From an uncultured Opitutia bacterium (GTDB taxonomy: Bacteria > Verrucomicrobiota > Verrucomicrobiia > Opitutales > Opitutaceae): 33,709 nucleotides of DNA. Numbering within the stretch: position 1 is the stretch's first letter; every line of letters begins with the position of its first letter. Positions 32,250 to 33,709 of the stretch are shown in pieces. A program made the position numbers and the translations under genes. Where the stretch lies: NCBI GenBank assembly GCA_903825285.1, contig CAIJZY010000040.1, positions 1-33,709 of the forward strand, read 5' to 3'. The notes under the pieces were generated by a model. That model was not told where the DNA came from and did no database searches. It was given only the letters and a program-made list of their open reading frames with translations.

Positions 32250-33152
32250 CTACCCAGTCCGCCGGTAGCGGAGCAGGGCCCGCGGGGCGACACCGTGCAC
32301 GGCCTTGAACGCCCGGGAGAAATGATACGGGTCGGCGAACCCCAGACGCTGCGCCGCCTCCTTCACCAGGCCGCCGTTCTCTACCAAGTGCTCGGCCGCA
32401 AGGTTCATCTTGCGCCGCAGCAGGTACTGGTAGGGGCTCGTGCCCTGGTACCGGCGGAACCAGCGGCACACGCTGGAGGCCTCCACCCCCGCCGTCGCCG
32501 CGATCTCGGCGAGCGACCGCAGCCGCTCACCCTGCGCGTCAATCAGCGCCTTGCACCGCAGGAACGCCTCGCGCGCCGGCTCGCGCGCATGCGGCGCCCG
32601 CGTCGCCGTGTCCTCGATCTTCAGCAGCAGCAGCTCGAACAGCGCGGCGCAGATCCGGCCCGCCCGCGCCCCGGACCGCTGCCCCTCCCGCACCAGGTCC
32701 TCCAGCACGCTCGTCACCTCCGCCGGCGCCGCCAGCTGCCGCGTCCGCCCCACCGCCACGCCGCACCGCCGCAGCCGGCGCGGCGTGTCCGCCCCGGCCA
32801 GCGACAGGAAATACTTCACCGGCGGGTCCCGCGGGTCCGCCCGGATCTCGCATCGCGTCTCCGGCGTGTACGCGAACACCACCCCGGGCCCGAGCTCGTG
32901 CCAGCGGCCGTCCAGCCGCACCGTGCCCCGTCCCGCCGCCACGTACTCGAGCCCGTGGAACGGGAAGCTCGCCCGGCGCACCGCGTAGTCCGGGTCGCAG
33001 TGCTCCCGCCCGCCCATCACCAGCCGCACCGGGCCCGCGCTCCGCGGCGCGAGGTGGCGGAAGAAATAGCGCGCCTGCGTGACCTGCTGCGAGAGGAGGC
33101 CCGAGGGCAGCTTTCGGTCGATTTTATCCATCTGATTGCCGTTTCTATCCAT
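32250..33152 (-). CDS. AraC-family transcriptional regulator
   Basis: 300 aa. An N-terminal cupin-like sensing domain (about 40-140, e.g. [20 protein letters not shown]) is followed by the C-terminal AraC DNA-binding part with two helix-turn-helices ([20 protein letters not shown] and [20 protein letters not shown], ending [11 protein letters not shown]). ATG 33152 is used; GGAGGA directly precedes it, which is too close to be a good ribosome site, and ATG 33131 is an alternative start. It diverges from the fucose-isomerase-like gene, the classical layout for a sugar-responsive regulator of that gene. The effector is unknown. Confidence 0.9.
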   Translation of the reverse strand: MDRNGNQMDKIDRKLPSGLLSQQVTQARYFFRHLAPRSAGPVRLVMGGREHCDPDYAVRRASFPFHGLEYVAAGRGTVRLDGRWHELGPGVVFAYTPETRCEIRADPRDPPVKYFLSLAGADTPRRLRRCGVAVGRTRQLAAPAEVTSVLEDLVREGQRSGARAGRICAALFELLLLKIEDTATRAPHAREPAREAFLRCKALIDAQGERLRSLAEIAATAGVEASSVCRWFRRYQGTSPYQYLLRRKMNLAAEHLVENGGLVKEAAQRLGFADPYHFSRAFKAVHGVAPRALLRYRRTG

Positions 33153-33223
33153 TCCTCCATGGGCATTTCGAGTCCATTCTGGTCCGTAGCACGGTCAATT
33201 TTAACTAGCCAACCCCCTTCCCC
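33153..33223. promoter_or_regulatory. Divergent AraC / isomerase-like promoter region
   Basis: A 71-bp gap between divergent genes. TCCATTC occurs twice in the same direction, at 33148-33154 and 33173-33179 (25 bp apart), a spacing usable by an AraC dimer. An AT-rich patch (33195-33206) near the isomerase start could hold a -10. All inferred. Confidence 0.35.
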
Positions 33224-33709
33224 ATGGCCCAATCCAAGACTATCCTCCTCGTCGCCAGCGGCGACCTCCGCCAGTCCGCCAACGAAAAGACCTGGCCCAT
33301 CCAGCAGGCGATGGAAAAGCAGCTGACCGCCGCCGTCGCCCAGTTCGGCTACCGGCTCGTTCGCGCCCATCCGTTCAAGCCGGACGTCGCCCACGGCTTC
33401 ATCAGCTCCCAGAAGGAGGGCATGGCGATCTTCGCCGGGCTCGATCCCAAGGCCCCGCTGATCGTCGCCGAGGCCGTCTGGCAGTACTCCCACCACGTCC
33501 TCGCCGGGCTGAAGTCCCACCGCGGCCCCATCCTGACCGTCGCCAACTGGTCCGGCACCGCCCCGGGGCTCGTCGGCATGCTCAACCTCAACGGCTCCCT
33601 CACCAAGGCCGGCGTGAAGTACTCCACGCTCTGGAGCGCCGACTTCACCGACGACTTCTTCCTGAAAAACCTCGCGGGCTGGCTCAAGACGGGCGTCGTG
33701 CGGCACGCC
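33224..33709 (+). CDS. L-fucose/L-arabinose isomerase-like protein, N-terminal part
   Basis: At least 162 codons, open to the window end, from ATG 33224 ([20 protein letters not shown]). The Rossmann-like N-terminal part includes [53 protein letters not shown] and [17 protein letters not shown]. This resembles proteins annotated as fucose-isomerase-family in Opitutaceae-type genomes; I rely on memory of the family for this. Such enzymes convert aldoses to ketoses with a metal, and the catalytic half lies beyond the window. The divergent AraC gene supports a sugar role. Confidence 0.75.
   Translation, partial: MAQSKTILLVASGDLRQSANEKTWPIQQAMEKQLTAAVAQFGYRLVRAHPFKPDVAHGFISSQKEGMAIFAGLDPKAPLIVAEAVWQYSHHVLAGLKSHRGPILTVANWSGTAPGLVGMLNLNGSLTKAGVKYSTLWSADFTDDFFLKNLAGWLKTGVVRHA

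Noticed and set aside
1-33709. CRISPR array, prophage or insertion sequence
   Set aside because: No regularly spaced repeats with unique spacers, no cas, integrase, transposase or phage structural genes were seen.

Overview
The window looks like chromosomal DNA of a high-GC Verrucomicrobium, most probably an Opitutaceae relative. This is inferred from several signs together: strong G/C third-position bias; a class II (B12-dependent) ribonucleotide reductase; a GxGYxYP putative glycoside hydrolase; an AraC regulator divergent from a fucose-isomerase-like gene; and intergenic GTAG-hairpin REPs and CACGAAGG-type palindromic repeats of the kind I associate with that phylum. There are no rRNA, tRNA, CRISPR, phage or IS genes.

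Layout. (1) 132-6210, minus strand: a tight six-gene run, read from high to low coordinates. It encodes a DUF805/Sel1-repeat membrane protein, a secreted coiled-coil protein and a C39/papain-like secreted peptidase (the first three linked by 4-bp ATGA overlaps), then a VOC protein and a secreted amidase. (2) 6320-7267: a phytanoyl-CoA dioxygenase-like gene. Its stop codon overlaps that of the convergent cbiX-like gene inside one CTAG. (3) 7264-16573: an assimilatory sulfate-reduction locus. The siroheme genes cobA and cbiX-like diverge from cysI-cysH-cysD-cysN across a 50-bp AT-rich promoter. An Rrf2 regulator and cysE follow, with a URO-D-family methyltransferase-like gene in between on the other strand. 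Together they activate sulfate (CysDN), reduce it (CysH, CysI with siroheme) and provide O-acetylserine (CysE). No APS kinase, CysJ or precorrin-2 dehydrogenase is present here. (4) 16693-18964: a cytochrome b562-like protein and a DUF885 metallopeptidase-like protein. (5) 19002-23248, minus: a probable lysine-catabolism cluster of ALDH7-type aminoadipate-semialdehyde dehydrogenase, saccharopine-dehydrogenase-like protein and a 468-aa protein of unrecognised family with DUF1338/VOC-like motifs. (6) 23388-28230: a small membrane protein, a SpoU-type RNA methyltransferase, a GxGYxYP protein with a small secreted partner, and RlmM. (7) 28481-31009: nrdJ with a structured, relatively AT-rich leader. 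(8) 31234-33709: an SDR, an AraC regulator, and a fucose-isomerase-like gene cut by the window end.

The most notable non-gene signal is a set of intergenic elements. Two loci carry REP-like GTAG hairpins, both at convergent gene ends. Two carry CACGAAGG-bounded elements. Three single elements are built from short repeated words in inverted arms, and one of these supplies the C-terminus and stop codon of cysI. The strongest candidates for undescribed biology are the three-gene DUF805-Sel1/coiled-coil/peptidase module and the orphan enzyme in the lysine cluster.
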